This document shows positions 18,745 through 28,487 of a DNA stretch of 64,000 nucleotides, one piece after another. Under the pieces are notes generated by a model. That model did no database searches. It was given only the letters and a program-made list of their open reading frames with translations, and was not told where the DNA came from. This DNA is from Pseudoxanthomonas winnipegensis (GTDB taxonomy: Bacteria; Pseudomonadota; Gammaproteobacteria; Xanthomonadales; Xanthomonadaceae): positions 62,001 through 126,000 of the forward strand of contig NZ_SHMH01000010.1 in NCBI RefSeq assembly GCF_004283755.1. Reading direction: 5' to 3'. How positions within the stretch are numbered: position 1 is the first letter of the stretch; each line of letters opens with the position of its first letter. Made by a program: the position numbers and the translations under genes.

Positions 18745-19707
18745 TCACCGGTGGCTCATGGCCGCACCGATGCCCGCGAACACCATGATGGCCACGTAGC
18801 CGAGCAGCACCAGACCGGCCAGGACCAGCATGGTGATGGTCACCGCGCCCAGCTCGCGGCGCTGGCGTTCGGGGTGGGCGGTGAAGGCCCAGCGGTCCAC
18901 CACCAGGGTGTCGCTCATCATGTCGTGCAGGCCCTGCTTGCGCGCGGTGATGCCGCTCATGATGGCCGAGGCGAGCAGGGTCAGGTTGCAGGTCACCGCG
19001 CCCAGCAGCACCAGCCCGGCGAACCGGCCGAAGCTGCGCAACACCGAGATCCGCTCGCCGTTGGAGCGCACCACCTTGATGCCCACCGCCAGCTTGCCCA
19101 GCGTGGCCTGGCTGCCGGAGGCGTGCATCAGGGTGAAATAAGCCGCCTGCACAAGGAAGGGCACCAGGTAGAACAGCAGGACGAAGGTCACGCCCAGCAT
19201 CGGCGCGCGCCCGGCCTCCATGTCCGAGAACAGATGGCCGCCGATGCCCATGACCGCCACCACGATCGCCAGCACCGCCAGCATCACCGCGCCGACGATC
19301 AGGCCGTCCAGCATCGAGGCGGCGAAGCGCTTGAGGAAGCCGGCGTAGACGATCTCGCCGCCGTCGACCACGTCCTGCTCGCGGGCGATGGTGGCGCGCG
19401 GGGCGGCGTAGGGCGAGGCCGGTTCGACCGTGGCCCCTGGTACGGCCGAGCGCCAGTCGGCGTTGGCGGGCGGGGTGGGTTCGGCGGCGAATGGCGCCGG
19501 CTCCGCCGGCGGCGGCGCGACCGGCGCGTCGCCCAGCAGGCCCAGCTCGGCCGCGTGCCGGCCCAGCGGCTGCCAGTCGGGCAGCCCTTCGCGCCAGACC
19601 AGCGCGTCCTGGCCGATGCGGCCGGCGTTGAAGGCCTGGGCCAGCGCGGCCGCGTCCATCGGGCCGTGACGCTGGCGGTCACGGTCTGCGTAGTACCAGT
19701 TCGACAT
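18745..19707 (-). CDS. GYF_2-RDD family membrane protein
   Basis: The 320-residue protein starts with a GYF_2 domain (MSNWYYADRDRQRHGPMDAAAL...DALVWREGLPDWQPLG, residues 1-50). A Pro/Ala-rich linker follows, then an RDD membrane domain: GFLKRFAASMLDGLIVGAVM with the Arg and Asp of the family name, a second helix pair, and ATLGKLAVGIKVVR followed by LRSFGRF. Two more hydrophobic helices close the protein (VTITMLVLAGLVLLGYVAIM). RDD proteins are often small-ion transporters or envelope proteins of unknown role. The GYF_2 N-terminus is expected to be cytoplasmic. The next gene on the same strand has the same N-terminal domain, so the two probably come from duplication and domain shuffling. Confidence 0.88.
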   Translation of the reverse strand: MSNWYYADRDRQRHGPMDAAALAQAFNAGRIGQDALVWREGLPDWQPLGRHAAELGLLGDAPVAPPPAEPAPFAAEPTPPANADWRSAVPGATVEPASPYAAPRATIAREQDVVDGGEIVYAGFLKRFAASMLDGLIVGAVMLAVLAIVVAVMGIGGHLFSDMEAGRAPMLGVTFVLLFYLVPFLVQAAYFTLMHASGSQATLGKLAVGIKVVRSNGERISVLRSFGRFAGLVLLGAVTCNLTLLASAIMSGITARKQGLHDMMSDTLVVDRWAFTAHPERQRRELGAVTITMLVLAGLVLLGYVAIMVFAGIGAAMSHR

Positions 19708-19791
19708 GCGATCCCCGTGTTGCTTCCAATTCCCCGGGCGCCACGTTAACCCAGGCGGGTGGGCGAACCCAGGCCCTGCCCGGGAGGGGCG

Positions 19792-20475
19792 CTAGCGCCC
19801 GCCGGCGCGGCACTGGGCCGGCAGCTGGCGGCGCGGCAGTTCCGAGCGGCAGCGCCAGCCGCCCGCGCCATCGGCTTCCAGCCAGATCCGTTTGCCGTCC
19901 AGGCGCGCCTGTCCGGGCCTGCGCAGGACGATCTCCAGCCCGCAGGCGCCGCTGGCCGGGAACTTGCCGATTGTGATCGCCGAGACCGCGCGCCCTGCGT
20001 AATCGCCAGGTGCGCGGAAAGGCGGCTGGCCATTGGCCGGACAGGATCCCGACGGTGCCTGGGCGATGGCCTGCTGGACCTGCGCCTGCACCGGTGCCGC
20101 CTCGCTCAGGGCCTGGGCGATCACTGATCGGGTGAGGTAGTCCTGGTAAGCGGGGAACGCGATGGCGGCCAGGACGGCGATCGGCGCAAGGCAGGCCAGC
20201 GCGACGATCGCGGCGATCGCCCAGCCGGACAGGCCGCGCCGGGCGGGCGTGCGCTGGGCTGAGGACGCGGCCGCCAGCGGCGGAGGGGCGGGCGGAAGCG
20301 CAGGACCCAGGCCCAGCTCGGGCCGCAGGGTCGACAGCGGGTGCCATTGGGCCAGACCTTCGCGCCATAGCAGCGATTGCTGGCCGAGCGTCCCGTCGCG
20401 CAGCAGACGCAGGATGTCTTCGGTCGGCACCGGACCCTCGGTCCGGGCCTCGTGCCGGTAATACCACTGACTCAT
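19792..20475 (-). CDS. GYF_2 domain fused to type IV pilin-like domain
   Basis: The 227-residue product begins with a GYF_2 domain (MSQWYYRHEARTEGPVPTED...SLLWREGLAQWHPLS, residues 1-50), nearly the same as in the neighbouring RDD protein. After a Pro/Ala-rich linker comes one transmembrane helix (WAIAAIVALACLAPIAVLAA) that continues into AFPAYQDYLTRS. That is a hallmark of the alpha1 helix of type IVa pilins. The remainder (about residues 110-227) has the pilin C-terminal features: helix, Gly-rich strand region, and two Cys residues (SCPAN... and GGWRCRS). The usual prepilin cleavage site (G/F-TLIE) is absent because the GYF domain replaces the leader, so this should not be processed by PilD. 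Function unknown. Confidence 0.82.
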   Translation of the reverse strand: MSQWYYRHEARTEGPVPTEDILRLLRDGTLGQQSLLWREGLAQWHPLSTLRPELGLGPALPPAPPPLAAASSAQRTPARRGLSGWAIAAIVALACLAPIAVLAAIAFPAYQDYLTRSVIAQALSEAAPVQAQVQQAIAQAPSGSCPANGQPPFRAPGDYAGRAVSAITIGKFPASGACGLEIVLRRPGQARLDGKRIWLEADGAGGWRCRSELPRRQLPAQCRAGGR

Positions 20476-20530
20476 CGATTCTCCCCGCGTCCCTGCGCGG
20501 CCTGCGCCTGGGCGCAGGCCGGTTGATCGG

Positions 20531-21004
20531 TCAGTGCACCGGCTCCGGCTCGTCGGCGAACATCTGGGTTTCCATCCAGGCGTAGGCCGCTTCCGACCCC
20601 GGCTGGTTGAACAGCACCATCAGCACGACCCACTTGAGGTCGTCCAGATCCAGTTCGTCCTGGTCCAGCGCCATGGCGCGGTCCAGCACCAGCTCGCGCT
20701 GGTCGGCGTCCAGGATGCCGTGCTGCTCGAGGAACATCAGGAAGCCGCGGCCTTCCACGTCCAGCTTCTCAAGCTCCAGGCCGTGGAAGATGCGGATCGG
20801 GCCGTCCACGCGCGGCTCGCCGGCACTGGGCCGCTGCTCGGCCAGCGCATCGAGCCAGTCGAAGGCTTTATTGATTTCGGTGGGGCTGAAACCGGCCTGG
20901 ATCAGGCCGTTCTGGAGGGAGTCGCGGTCGCGGACCGGATCGGCGTCTTCGGTGAAGTAATGTTCGAACAGGTATAGCAGGACGTCCAGGATGCTCTCTT
21001 TCAT
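20531..21004 (-). CDS. smg: Smg family protein (DUF494)
   Basis: The 157-residue protein begins [20 protein letters not shown], the typical opening of Smg/DUF494. It continues with the conserved [20 protein letters not shown] helical segment, and the C-terminal half contains [20 protein letters not shown]. It is soluble and acidic. In gammaproteobacteria smg sits next to dprA, as here, and the cluster continues with lysM, def and fmt. Its biochemical role is not established. The gene begins 42 bp after the dprA stop and is likely part of the same transcript. Confidence 0.93.
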   Translation of the reverse strand: MKESILDVLLYLFEHYFTEDADPVRDRDSLQNGLIQAGFSPTEINKAFDWLDALAEQRPSAGEPRVDGPIRIFHGLELEKLDVEGRGFLMFLEQHGILDADQRELVLDRAMALDQDELDLDDLKWVVLMVLFNQPGSEAAYAWMETQMFADEPEPVH

Positions 21005-21046
21005 TGCCCTCGGCCTGTGCTCAAAAGCACTGTGGAGGTGGGAAAA

Positions 21047-22165
21047 CTACGATCTGCGTGCGTAACGGCCATGTTGGACCGCCACCTGCCCATCCAGTTC
21101 CATGACCAGCAGCATGGAGGACACTTCAGCGGTCGTCAATCGGGTCCGCGCGACGAGTTGATCCATACCGGTTGGGTCGTGGCCAAGCGCTTCCCACAAG
21201 CGCTGGTAGTCGGGGTCCAGGTGCGTCCTGGCGGGATCGTCCCCTGGATGGGGGCGGCCGCCGGGTGCCGCAAGGCCCCTGGCCAGGTCGCCGGCGGCCT
21301 GGGCCAGGCCTTCGAGGATTTCCCGGGGGTGCTCGATCAGGGTCGCCCCGTCGCGGATCAGGCGATGGCAGCCGCGCGCCATCGGGTTGTGGATCGAACC
21401 GGGCAGGGCGAAGACCTCGCGTCCGGCCTCGGCCGCCAGGCGGGCGGTGATCAGCGCGCCTGAACGCTCGGCCGCCTCGATCACCACGGTGCCCAGCGCC
21501 AGCCCGGCCAGGACCCGGTTGCGGCTGGGGAAGTGCGGCGCCCGCGCCCGCGTGCCGGGCGGGAACTCGCTGACCACCGCGCCGCGCTCGGCCAGGCGCG
21601 CGCGCAGGCGGGCGTGGCCGGCCGGATAGGCCAGGTCCGGCCCGGTGCCGACCACCGCCACCGTGCGCCCATCGGCTACCGCCAGCGCGGCCTCGTGCGC
21701 GGCGGCGTCGATGCCGGCGGCCATGCCGCTGAGCACCGCCCAGCCGGCCGAGGCCAGCGCATGGGCGAAGTCGGCGGCGTTGTCGCGGCCTCCGGCGGTG
21801 GGCGCGCGGCTGCCGACCACCGCCACGCCGGGGTGCCAGAGCAGGTCGGCGTCGCCTTCGACGAACAGCGCCAGCGGCGGCGAGACCGTCTGTGCCAGCA
21901 GCGGTGGGTAGTCGGCATGCCCCCAATGGAGCAGGCGCCGCCGCGGCCCGGCCAGCCAGGCCAGGCAGCGCGCCAGGGCCGCGGCGCAGGGGGCGGCCAG
22001 GCGCGCACAGCGCTTGGCCTCCAGCCCGGCCTGGCTCCAGGCCGAGGGCCCGGCGGCCAGCGCGGCGGCGGCGCTGCCATGGGTCTCGACCAGCTGCCGG
22101 CGTGGCGCGGTGGCGCCGCCCGCGAGCACCAGGGCCAGCCAGGCGCGGGTGTCTTCATCGTCCAT
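21047..22165 (-). CDS. dprA: DNA-processing protein DprA
   Basis: A 372-residue protein of the DprA/Smf family, which loads RecA onto single-stranded DNA taken up during natural transformation. The Rossmann-like core shows VAVVGSRAPTAGGRDNAADF, AVLSGMAAGIDAAAHEAAL and YPAGHARLRARLAE. VSEFPPGTRARAPHFPSRNR and ERSGALITARLAAEAGREVF follow. A C-terminal winged-helix (DPTGMDQLVARTRLTTAEVS) closes it, as in many proteobacterial homologues. The start at 22165 was chosen because the upstream frame is Arg/Gly/Ala-rich shadow sequence. It reads in the same direction as lysM but a strong hairpin separates them, and smg follows downstream. Confidence 0.95.
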   Translation of the reverse strand: MDDEDTRAWLALVLAGGATAPRRQLVETHGSAAAALAAGPSAWSQAGLEAKRCARLAAPCAAALARCLAWLAGPRRRLLHWGHADYPPLLAQTVSPPLALFVEGDADLLWHPGVAVVGSRAPTAGGRDNAADFAHALASAGWAVLSGMAAGIDAAAHEAALAVADGRTVAVVGTGPDLAYPAGHARLRARLAERGAVVSEFPPGTRARAPHFPSRNRVLAGLALGTVVIEAAERSGALITARLAAEAGREVFALPGSIHNPMARGCHRLIRDGATLIEHPREILEGLAQAAGDLARGLAAPGGRPHPGDDPARTHLDPDYQRLWEALGHDPTGMDQLVARTRLTTAEVSSMLLVMELDGQVAVQHGRYARRS

Positions 22166-22190
22166 GGCCGCCAGCGTGGCCCAGGAAACG

Positions 22191-22216
22191 ACGACGGCGC
22201 CCTCGGGCGCCGTCGT
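22191..22216 (-). terminator. Rho-independent terminator after lysM
   Basis: A perfect 11-bp stem (ACGACGGCGCC / GGCGCCGTCGT) with a 4-nt loop lies between the lysM stop (22240) and the dprA start (22165). On the minus strand it is followed by GTTTCC, so it terminates lysM transcription before dprA. The U-run is short. Confidence 0.65.
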
Positions 22217-22239
22217 GGTGTTGCGTAGGAAAAGTCGGA

Positions 22240-23397
22240 TCAGTCGACGCTGGCGGTGGCCGTGTTCGGCATGCCGGCGTCCGGGTCGCGCAGGAAGTAG
22301 CCCACGCGCGAGGGCGCTGAGCCTTCCATGATCAGGCCGTAGCTGACCTTCTCGTAGGTCTTGAAGATCATCACGTGCGCGGTGTACTGGTCGGGCAGCT
22401 TGTTGCGGCCCTGGCCCGGCTTCTTGGTCTCGGCGATGCGCGAGGTCGAGCCCTTGAACGGGTCGAGCTTGTAGCTGCCCGGGCGCCACACCGACAGCAC
22501 CGTGCCGTTGTCCAGGCCTTCGCGGCTACCGCCGGACAGGGCGACCACGTCGTGCGCGCCGCCGTAGGACAGCGTGTCGGAGATCGACATGATGCGCACC
22601 TTGCCGTCCACCAGCGGGGTGCGCGGCGGATGCGGGAAGAACTGCAGGTCGAAGGGCTGGGCCTCGACCGGGATCAGGCGATCGCCGGCGCGGACCTCGC
22701 GACCATTGCCTTCCAGATGCAGCGTGGTGGCGTTGCCCTCCGGATCGACCGCGGTGACGGTGCCGATGGCCATCTGCTCCAGCTCGTAGCCGAGGAAGTC
22801 GTCGTTGTCGTTCGGGGCCTGGAACTCCTTCCACAGGTTGCCCTCGCCGAGCGTGCGCTCGCCGCGGTAATCCAGGTCGGTGCTGGGCTTGGGCTCGTCG
22901 TAGTACTTGGTCGGCCGCACCACGGCGTAGCGCTGGCCGACCTGCGGGGCTTCCAGGTCGACGGCATAGACGTCCTGGCCGCCGAAGGCGCGCAGGCGGT
23001 CGTCCTGCAGGCCGGCGATGTAGGGCAGATCGTCGATGCTGTCGACCACGCGCAGGTGGCGCAGGAAGGGCTCGATGTCCGACAGCGGCACGCCGGTGAT
23101 CGGCGCGTCCTGACGCGGGCCCGGCTTGACCTGGGCCTGGGCCACGCGGTCCAGATAGGCCAGGCTGATCACATCGCCGGGGTAGATAAGGTGCGGGTTG
23201 GCGATCTGCGGGTTGGCCTGCCAGATCTCCGGCCACAGCCAGGGCTTCTTGAGGAAGCGCGCCGAGATATCCCACAGCGTGTCGCCCTTGCGCACCACGT
23301 AGGTGTCGGGGTGGTTGCCGGCGAATTCTTGGGCCGTGGCGAAGGCGGCAAGGGTCAGGAACGCGACAGCCACAGCTGTGCGGCATTGTTTGAACAT
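22240..23397 (-). CDS. Exported LysM domain protein
   Basis: A 385-residue protein begins with a signal peptide (AVAVAFLTLAAFATA, cleavage before QEFAGN). A single LysM domain follows at residues 32-80 (TYVVRKGDTLWDISARFLKK...WQANPQIANPHLIYPGDVI) and should bind peptidoglycan glycan chains. The rest (residues 100-385) has no catalytic motif I can name. It contains conserved acidic loops such as IPVEAQPFDLQFFPHP and ends with IMEGSAPSRVGYFLRDPD. This gene is normally divergent from def in Xanthomonadaceae and Pseudomonas relatives, and that arrangement is kept here. A likely -10 TATAGT lies on the minus strand at about 23435. A role in envelope maintenance is inferred. Confidence 0.92.
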   Translation of the reverse strand: MFKQCRTAVAVAFLTLAAFATAQEFAGNHPDTYVVRKGDTLWDISARFLKKPWLWPEIWQANPQIANPHLIYPGDVISLAYLDRVAQAQVKPGPRQDAPITGVPLSDIEPFLRHLRVVDSIDDLPYIAGLQDDRLRAFGGQDVYAVDLEAPQVGQRYAVVRPTKYYDEPKPSTDLDYRGERTLGEGNLWKEFQAPNDNDDFLGYELEQMAIGTVTAVDPEGNATTLHLEGNGREVRAGDRLIPVEAQPFDLQFFPHPPRTPLVDGKVRIMSISDTLSYGGAHDVVALSGGSREGLDNGTVLSVWRPGSYKLDPFKGSTSRIAETKKPGQGRNKLPDQYTAHVMIFKTYEKVSYGLIMEGSAPSRVGYFLRDPDAGMPNTATASVD

Positions 23398-23811
23398 GGC
23401 GGTATGTACCTGATTCCCCTACAGGTGGTCGCCACTATAGTCCAGAAAAAGCCCGCCGACGCAAGCGATGGTGGGGGGGCGCTGCGCGGGGGCTTGTCCT
23501 CTGGCGGCGGGTGGGTCTCGCCGCCCTCGGGCGCGCCCGGGACAAGGAAGCGCGAGGAAGTGGACTTGGGTCCACGACCGAGCAATGACGCCGTCACAGG
23601 CCTGCTCCCGGGGGTGGCCCTTCGGGTTGAGTCGGCAGGACGGCCACGGTCGAGAGGCGCGCTGTGAAATGCGCTACGGTCCGTCCCGCGTCATGCGCTG
23701 CGCTCGACTGCCCTGCCGGCCCGACGCGGCCTACCCGGTGCTGGAGGACAAGCCCTACAATGTGCGGTCCGTCGCCGGACCGCATCCCGGCCTCCCCACC
23801 AGGTGCTCGCC
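23398..23811. other. Intergenic region between lysM and def
   Basis: This 414-bp region separates divergent lysM and def and must hold both promoters. Its middle part (23519-23638) is a degenerate copy of the structured repeat found at 29876-29983. The remainder shows no protein-like open frame and no tRNA-like fold. Confidence 0.5.
23519..23638 (-). repeat. Degenerate copy of the structured MITE-like repeat
   Basis: The minus strand here carries GCGTCATTGCTCGGTCGTGG, followed by a (TGGAC)(GTCCA) dyad, CGCTTCCTTG and a CCCGGGC block. The same ordered blocks occur in plus orientation at 29876-29983. The flanking terminal inverted repeats of the other copy are not recognisable, so this looks like an old, partial copy. 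Confidence 0.65.
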
Positions 23812-24324
23812 ATGGCCCAGTTGCCCATCCTCGAATTCCCCGATCCGCGCCTGCGCACCAAGGCGGTGCCCGTGCGCGCGGAGCAGATCGCCGAACCGGC
23901 GTTCCAGACCCTGCTCGACGACATGTTCGAGACCATGTACGAGGCACCGGGCATTGGCCTGGCCGCCAGTCAGGTGGACGTGCACCAGCGCTTCATGGTC
24001 ATCGACGTGAGCGAGGAGAGGAACGCCCCGCAGGTGTTCATCAACCCGGAGATCCTGGACAAGGCCGGCGAGCAGGTCTACCAGGAGGGCTGCCTGTCGG
24101 TGCCCGGGATCTTCGCCGACGTGACCCGCGCCGATGCGATCACGGTGAAGTTCCTCGACCGCACCGGCGAGGCGCAGCAGCTGCGCGTGGACGGCCTGCT
24201 GGCGGTGTGCATCCAGCACGAGATGGACCACCTGGACGGCAAGCTGTTCGTCGATTACCTGTCCCCGCTCAAGCGCGAGATGGTCAAGAAGAAGCTGGCC
24301 AAGGCGCGACGGAATGCGGCATGA
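23812..24324 (+). CDS. def: Peptide deformylase
   Basis: A 170-residue metalloenzyme that removes formyl from the N-terminal Met of nascent proteins. All three motifs are present: GIGLAASQV (residues 47-55), EGCLSVPG (92-99) and QHEMDHLDG (135-143). The metal ligands are Cys94, His136 and His140, with Glu137 as catalytic residue. The start at 23812 gives the canonical [15 protein letters not shown]-terminus; an upstream ATG in frame at 23803 adds only three residues. It precedes fmt by 117 bp, the usual gammaproteobacterial def-fmt-rsmB operon. Confidence 0.98.
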   Translation: MAQLPILEFPDPRLRTKAVPVRAEQIAEPAFQTLLDDMFETMYEAPGIGLAASQVDVHQRFMVIDVSEERNAPQVFINPEILDKAGEQVYQEGCLSVPGIFADVTRADAITVKFLDRTGEAQQLRVDGLLAVCIQHEMDHLDGKLFVDYLSPLKREMVKKKLAKARRNAA

Positions 24325-24441
24325 GATGACGCCGGGGCGCGGGTCTTCGGACCTGGGAACCGGCCGGTCGGTCCTGCCGACGCATCAGCCACGCACGCGT
24401 CCCCCGTCTTTCGCTCCGAACCCAGAGTTGCGCCTCTCCGC

Positions 24442-25362
24442 ATGAAGATCGTTTTTGCCGGCACGCCGGATTTCGCCGTGCCGTCGCTGCGCGCGGCCGT
24501 GCGCCACAATGAAGTGGTCGCCGTCTACACCCAGCCCGACCGTCCCGCCGGGCGCGGGCGCGGGCTCACCGCCTCGCCGGTCAAGCTCGAGGCGATCAAG
24601 CGCGGCATCCCCGTGCTGCAGCCCGAGACGCTGCGCAACCCCGAGACCCAGGCCGCGCTGCGGCTGATGGCGCCGGATGTGATGGTGGTGGTCGCCTACG
24701 GCCTGATCCTGCCCAAGGCCGTGCTGGAGATCCCGCGCTACGGCTGCTGGAACGTGCACGCCTCGCTGCTGCCGCGCTGGCGCGGCGCCGCGCCGATCCA
24801 GCGCGCCATCGAGGCCGGCGACACCGAGAGCGGCGTGTGCCTGATGCAGATGGAGGCCGGCCTGGACACCGGGCCGGTGCTGCTGTCGCTGTCCACGCCG
24901 ATCTCCGAGACCGACACCGGCGGCCAGCTGCACGACCGCCTGGCCGAGCTGGGCGGGCAGGTGCTGGCCGACGGCCTGGGCCTGCTGCGCGCCGACATGC
25001 GTCCGGTGCCGCGGCCGCAGCCCGCGGAAGGGGTGACCTACGCGCACAAGCTGGACAAGGCCGAGGCGCGGCTGGACTGGACCCAGCCGGCGCAGGTGCT
25101 GGCGCGCAAGGTGCGCGCCTTCGTGCCATGGCCGATCGCGGAAGGCCAGGTGGCCGGCGAACGCCTGCGCATCCACGGCGCCATCGCCATCGACCTGGCC
25201 CATAACGCCGCGCCCGGCACGCTGCTGGCCGCCACCCGCCAGGGCCTGGACATCGCCTGTGGTCAGGGTGCGCTGCGCCTGCGCGTGGTCCAGCGCGAGG
25301 GCGGCAAGGCGATCACCGCCGCCGACTACCTCAACGCGCGCCGCGATCTGTCCGGCGCATGA
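24442..25362 (+). CDS. fmt: Methionyl-tRNA formyltransferase
   Basis: The 306-residue enzyme formylates initiator Met-tRNA with 10-formyl-THF. It opens [20 protein letters not shown]. The formyl-transfer core contains [19 protein letters not shown], the catalytic Asn-His segment [20 protein letters not shown] and [13 protein letters not shown]. The C-terminal OB-like domain ([20 protein letters not shown]-type end) is complete. Its TGA overlaps the ATG of rsmB (ATGA at 25359-25362), showing translational coupling in the def-fmt-rsmB operon. Confidence 0.98.
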   Translation: MKIVFAGTPDFAVPSLRAAVRHNEVVAVYTQPDRPAGRGRGLTASPVKLEAIKRGIPVLQPETLRNPETQAALRLMAPDVMVVVAYGLILPKAVLEIPRYGCWNVHASLLPRWRGAAPIQRAIEAGDTESGVCLMQMEAGLDTGPVLLSLSTPISETDTGGQLHDRLAELGGQVLADGLGLLRADMRPVPRPQPAEGVTYAHKLDKAEARLDWTQPAQVLARKVRAFVPWPIAEGQVAGERLRIHGAIAIDLAHNAAPGTLLAATRQGLDIACGQGALRLRVVQREGGKAITAADYLNARRDLSGA

Positions 25363-26657
25363 GCAGCCAGGCCGGCGTGGTGGTGCGGGTCACGGCTGCC
25401 CGCGTGCTGGACGCGGTGCTGCATCGCGGCCGCTCGCTCAAGGCCGAGCTGGCCACCGCGCTGCCGCAGCTGGCCGATCCGCGCGATCGCGCGCTGCTCG
25501 AGGCGATCTGCTTCGCCGCGCTGCGCCGGCGCACGGCCTACAACGCGGCGCTGAGCGGCTGGATGCCGCGCCCGCTGCAGGCCAGGGACAACGAACTGCG
25601 CGCGCTGCTGCTGGCCGGCCTGGCCCAGCTCGACGCGCTGCAGCTGCCGGCGCACGCGGCGCTGTCGGCCACGGTCGAGGCGGCGCGCACGCTGGGCCGG
25701 CCGCACCAGGCCGGCATGGTCAACGCGCTGCTGCGCCGCGCCCAGCGCGAAGGCGTGCCGGCGGCCGATGCGTCGGCGGCCTGGCCGCAGTGGCTGCAGC
25801 AGCGCATCCGCACCGATTGGCCAGCGCAGGCCGATGCGCTCTTCGCCGCCAGCGCGCAGGCCGCGCCGCTGTGGCTGCGGGTCAACCGGCGCATGAGCGG
25901 CCGCGACGCCTATCGCACGCAGCTGGCCGAGGCCGGGATCCAGGCCGAGACCGTCGCCGCCTTGCCCGACGGCCTGCGGCTGGCCGAATCGACCGCCGTC
26001 GGCGGCCTGCCGGGCTTCGACTCGGGCGTGGTGTCGGTCCAGGACGGCTCGGCCCAGCAGGTCGCCGATCTGTTCGCCCTGGCCGACCAGGCGCGGGTGC
26101 TGGACGCCTGCGCCGCGCCCGGCGGCAAGGCCGCGCATCTGCTCGAACGCCAGCCGGGCCTGCGGCTGACGGCGCTCGATGTGGATGCGCGCCGCCTGCG
26201 CCGGGTCGAACAGACCCTGCAGCGCGTCGGCGCGACGGCCACGCTCAAGGCGGCCGACGCCAGCAATCCGAGCGTCTGGTGGGACGGGGTGCCGTTCGAT
26301 GCCGTGCTGCTGGACGCGCCGTGCTCGGCCACCGGCATCGTGCGCCGCCAGCCCGACGTGCTGCTGCATCGCCGGCCCGAGGACATCGCCGCGCTGACCG
26401 CGCTGCAGGCGCGCCTGCTGGACGCGGCCTGGGCGGTGCTCGCGCCGGGCGGCACGCTGGTGTATGCGACCTGCTCGCTGCTGGCCGCGGAGAACGCCGA
26501 GCAGATCGAGGCCTTCCTCGCGCGTCACGACGCCGCGCAGCTGCACGATCCGGGTGAAGCCTTCGGCCACCCCAGCGGCGGCGGGCGCCAGCGCCTGACC
26601 GGCGAGGACGGCATGGATGGCTTCTTCTATGCCCGTCTGCGCAAGGCCGCCGCCTGA
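25359..26657 (+). CDS. rsmB: 16S rRNA (cytosine-967-C5)-methyltransferase
   Basis: A 432-residue enzyme with an N-terminal NusB-like RNA-binding domain (residues 10-150, containing [18 protein letters not shown]) and a C-terminal SAM-dependent methyltransferase domain. Motif I region is [16 protein letters not shown], the catalytic motif IV is [17 protein letters not shown], and motif VI carries the second Cys in [12 protein letters not shown]. It ends with [11 protein letters not shown], the usual RsmB/Sun terminus. The start overlaps the fmt stop by four bases. Confidence 0.97.
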   Translation: MSSQAGVVVRVTAARVLDAVLHRGRSLKAELATALPQLADPRDRALLEAICFAALRRRTAYNAALSGWMPRPLQARDNELRALLLAGLAQLDALQLPAHAALSATVEAARTLGRPHQAGMVNALLRRAQREGVPAADASAAWPQWLQQRIRTDWPAQADALFAASAQAAPLWLRVNRRMSGRDAYRTQLAEAGIQAETVAALPDGLRLAESTAVGGLPGFDSGVVSVQDGSAQQVADLFALADQARVLDACAAPGGKAAHLLERQPGLRLTALDVDARRLRRVEQTLQRVGATATLKAADASNPSVWWDGVPFDAVLLDAPCSATGIVRRQPDVLLHRRPEDIAALTALQARLLDAAWAVLAPGGTLVYATCSLLAAENAEQIEAFLARHDAAQLHDPGEAFGHPSGGGRQRLTGEDGMDGFFYARLRKAAA

Positions 26658-26718
26658 GCCGACGGCGCGCCTCGCCTCACCACGGCGTTCCGACATCGCC
26701 TCGCTATCATCCCGCGCC

Positions 26719-28452
26719 ATGCGTCCCATGACTTACGCCAAGACCCGCTCGCTCGATACCTGGTTGCTGTTCATCACCGCCTTGCTGGTCATCGGTGCGG
26801 GCATCGGCCTGCGCGATCCGTGGCCGGCCGACGAGCCGCGCTTCACACTGGTCGCCAAGCACATGGTGGAGAGCGGCGACTGGCTGTTCCCGCATCGCGG
26901 CGTGGAGCTGTACTCGGACAAGCCGCCGATGCTGATGTGGCTGGAGGGGCTGTTCTTCCTGCTCACCGGCAACTGGCGCGTGGCCTTCCTGATGCCCTCG
27001 CTGCTGGCCACGCTGGGCGCGATCTGGTGCGTCAAGGATCTGGGCCAGCGGCTGTGGACGCGCAAGGTCGGGCTGTACGCGGGCTGGGCGCTGCTGTTCG
27101 CCTTCCAGTTCACTTATCAGGCCAAGCGCGCGCAGATCGACGCGCTGGTGCTGGGCATGATCACACTGGCCAACTACGGCCTGCTGCGGCATCTGCTCAA
27201 GGGGCCGGACTGGAAGATGTGGGTGCTGGGCTGGTTCTTCGCCGGCCTGGGCACGATCACCAAGGGCGTGGGCTTCCTGGCGCTGCTGAGCATCGTGCCG
27301 GCGGCGGTGATCTCGGTGCGCGGCTGGCCTGGGGTCAAGGTGTGGGCCGGCGACCGGCGCTTCTGGCTGGGGCCGCTGGCCTTCCTGGTGGCGGTGTCGA
27401 TCTGGCTGGTGCCGATGGTGACCACGGTGCTGCTGTCGGGCGATCCGGAACACCGCGCCTACCTCAACGACATCCTGCTGCGGCAGACCGCCAAGCGCTA
27501 TGCGCGCTCCTGGGACCACCCGCAGCCGTGGTGGTATTTCCTGCAGGTGCTGCTGATGTGGGCGCCGACCATCCTGGCGCTGCCCTGGGCGATCGCGCCG
27601 TGGGCGCGGCGCCTGCGCCTGCGCCGCGATCCGCGCTATCTGGTGCCGCTTGCGTGGTGGCTGATCGTGATGGTGTTCTTCTCCATCCCGCACGGCAAAC
27701 GCGACGTCTACATCATGCCGGCGCTGCCGATGCTGTGCCTGGCGCTGGCGCCGCTGCTGCCGGGCCTGCTGCGGCGGCGCGACGTGCGCGGGGTGCTGCA
27801 TGCGTTCACCGCGGTGCTGGTGCTGGCCACGCTGGGGATGGGCATCGCGATGCTGACCGGCGAGCCCTCTTTCGAACGCGGCCTGCATCGCGACCGCGAC
27901 CTGGACCAGGCCGCGACCCATGCGCTGGCCTGGATCCTGGTGGCGATCGGCACCTGGGGCCTGGGCAGCCTGCTGGCGTTCTGGCGACGGCCGGCGGTGG
28001 CGATGTGCTCGACCCTGGGCGCGACCTGGGTCCTGTACGGGATGGTGGTGTGCCCGTTGCTCAACGATTCAAGCTCCGCGCGTGGGGTGATGCGCGAGGT
28101 GGCCCAGGCCATCGGTCCGCAGGCCGAGCTGGGCCTGGTGGCCTGGAAGGAGCAGAACCTGCTCATGAGCCAGTCCAACACCACCACCTTCGGCTTCCGC
28201 AAGCTGTGGAAGGACCAGCTGCGCGAGGGCCTGGCCTGGCAGGCGCAGGCGCCGCAGCGGCGCTGGCTGCTGGTTCAGGACATCGCCCTGCCGGCCTGCA
28301 TCGACCGCGGCGTGGCCCGGCACGCGGGGCAGGCCGGTCGCCGCGGCTGGTGGCTGGTGCCGATGGCCGCGCGCACGGGCTGTCCGGCCTCGCCGGAGAT
28401 TCCGTTCGACGATTCGGCGCGCAAGGCGCAGGTCGAGGCCCAGGGTGAGTAA
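26719..28452 (+). CDS. GT39/ArnT-like polytopic glycosyltransferase
   Basis: The product is 577 residues with about 10-12 predicted transmembrane helices. The first periplasmic loop carries WPADEPRFTLVAKHMVESGD, the D-E-x-R type signature of GT39/ArnT-like transferases that use polyprenyl-phosphate sugar donors. LYSDKPPMLMWLEGLFFLL follows, where the K-P-P motif is also typical. A membrane-enzyme role in modifying lipid A, other lipids or protein is inferred. Its 3' neighbour, an O-antigen ligase-like gene, starts 35 bp downstream and suggests a shared surface-polysaccharide function. Two in-frame ATGs (26719 and 26728) are possible starts. Confidence 0.85.
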   Translation: MRPMTYAKTRSLDTWLLFITALLVIGAGIGLRDPWPADEPRFTLVAKHMVESGDWLFPHRGVELYSDKPPMLMWLEGLFFLLTGNWRVAFLMPSLLATLGAIWCVKDLGQRLWTRKVGLYAGWALLFAFQFTYQAKRAQIDALVLGMITLANYGLLRHLLKGPDWKMWVLGWFFAGLGTITKGVGFLALLSIVPAAVISVRGWPGVKVWAGDRRFWLGPLAFLVAVSIWLVPMVTTVLLSGDPEHRAYLNDILLRQTAKRYARSWDHPQPWWYFLQVLLMWAPTILALPWAIAPWARRLRLRRDPRYLVPLAWWLIVMVFFSIPHGKRDVYIMPALPMLCLALAPLLPGLLRRRDVRGVLHAFTAVLVLATLGMGIAMLTGEPSFERGLHRDRDLDQAATHALAWILVAIGTWGLGSLLAFWRRPAVAMCSTLGATWVLYGMVVCPLLNDSSSARGVMREVAQAIGPQAELGLVAWKEQNLLMSQSNTTTFGFRKLWKDQLREGLAWQAQAPQRRWLLVQDIALPACIDRGVARHAGQAGRRGWWLVPMAARTGCPASPEIPFDDSARKAQVEAQGE

Positions 28453-28487
28453 CGCGATGTTGTGGATGACTGGCGTACACGGGCCCG

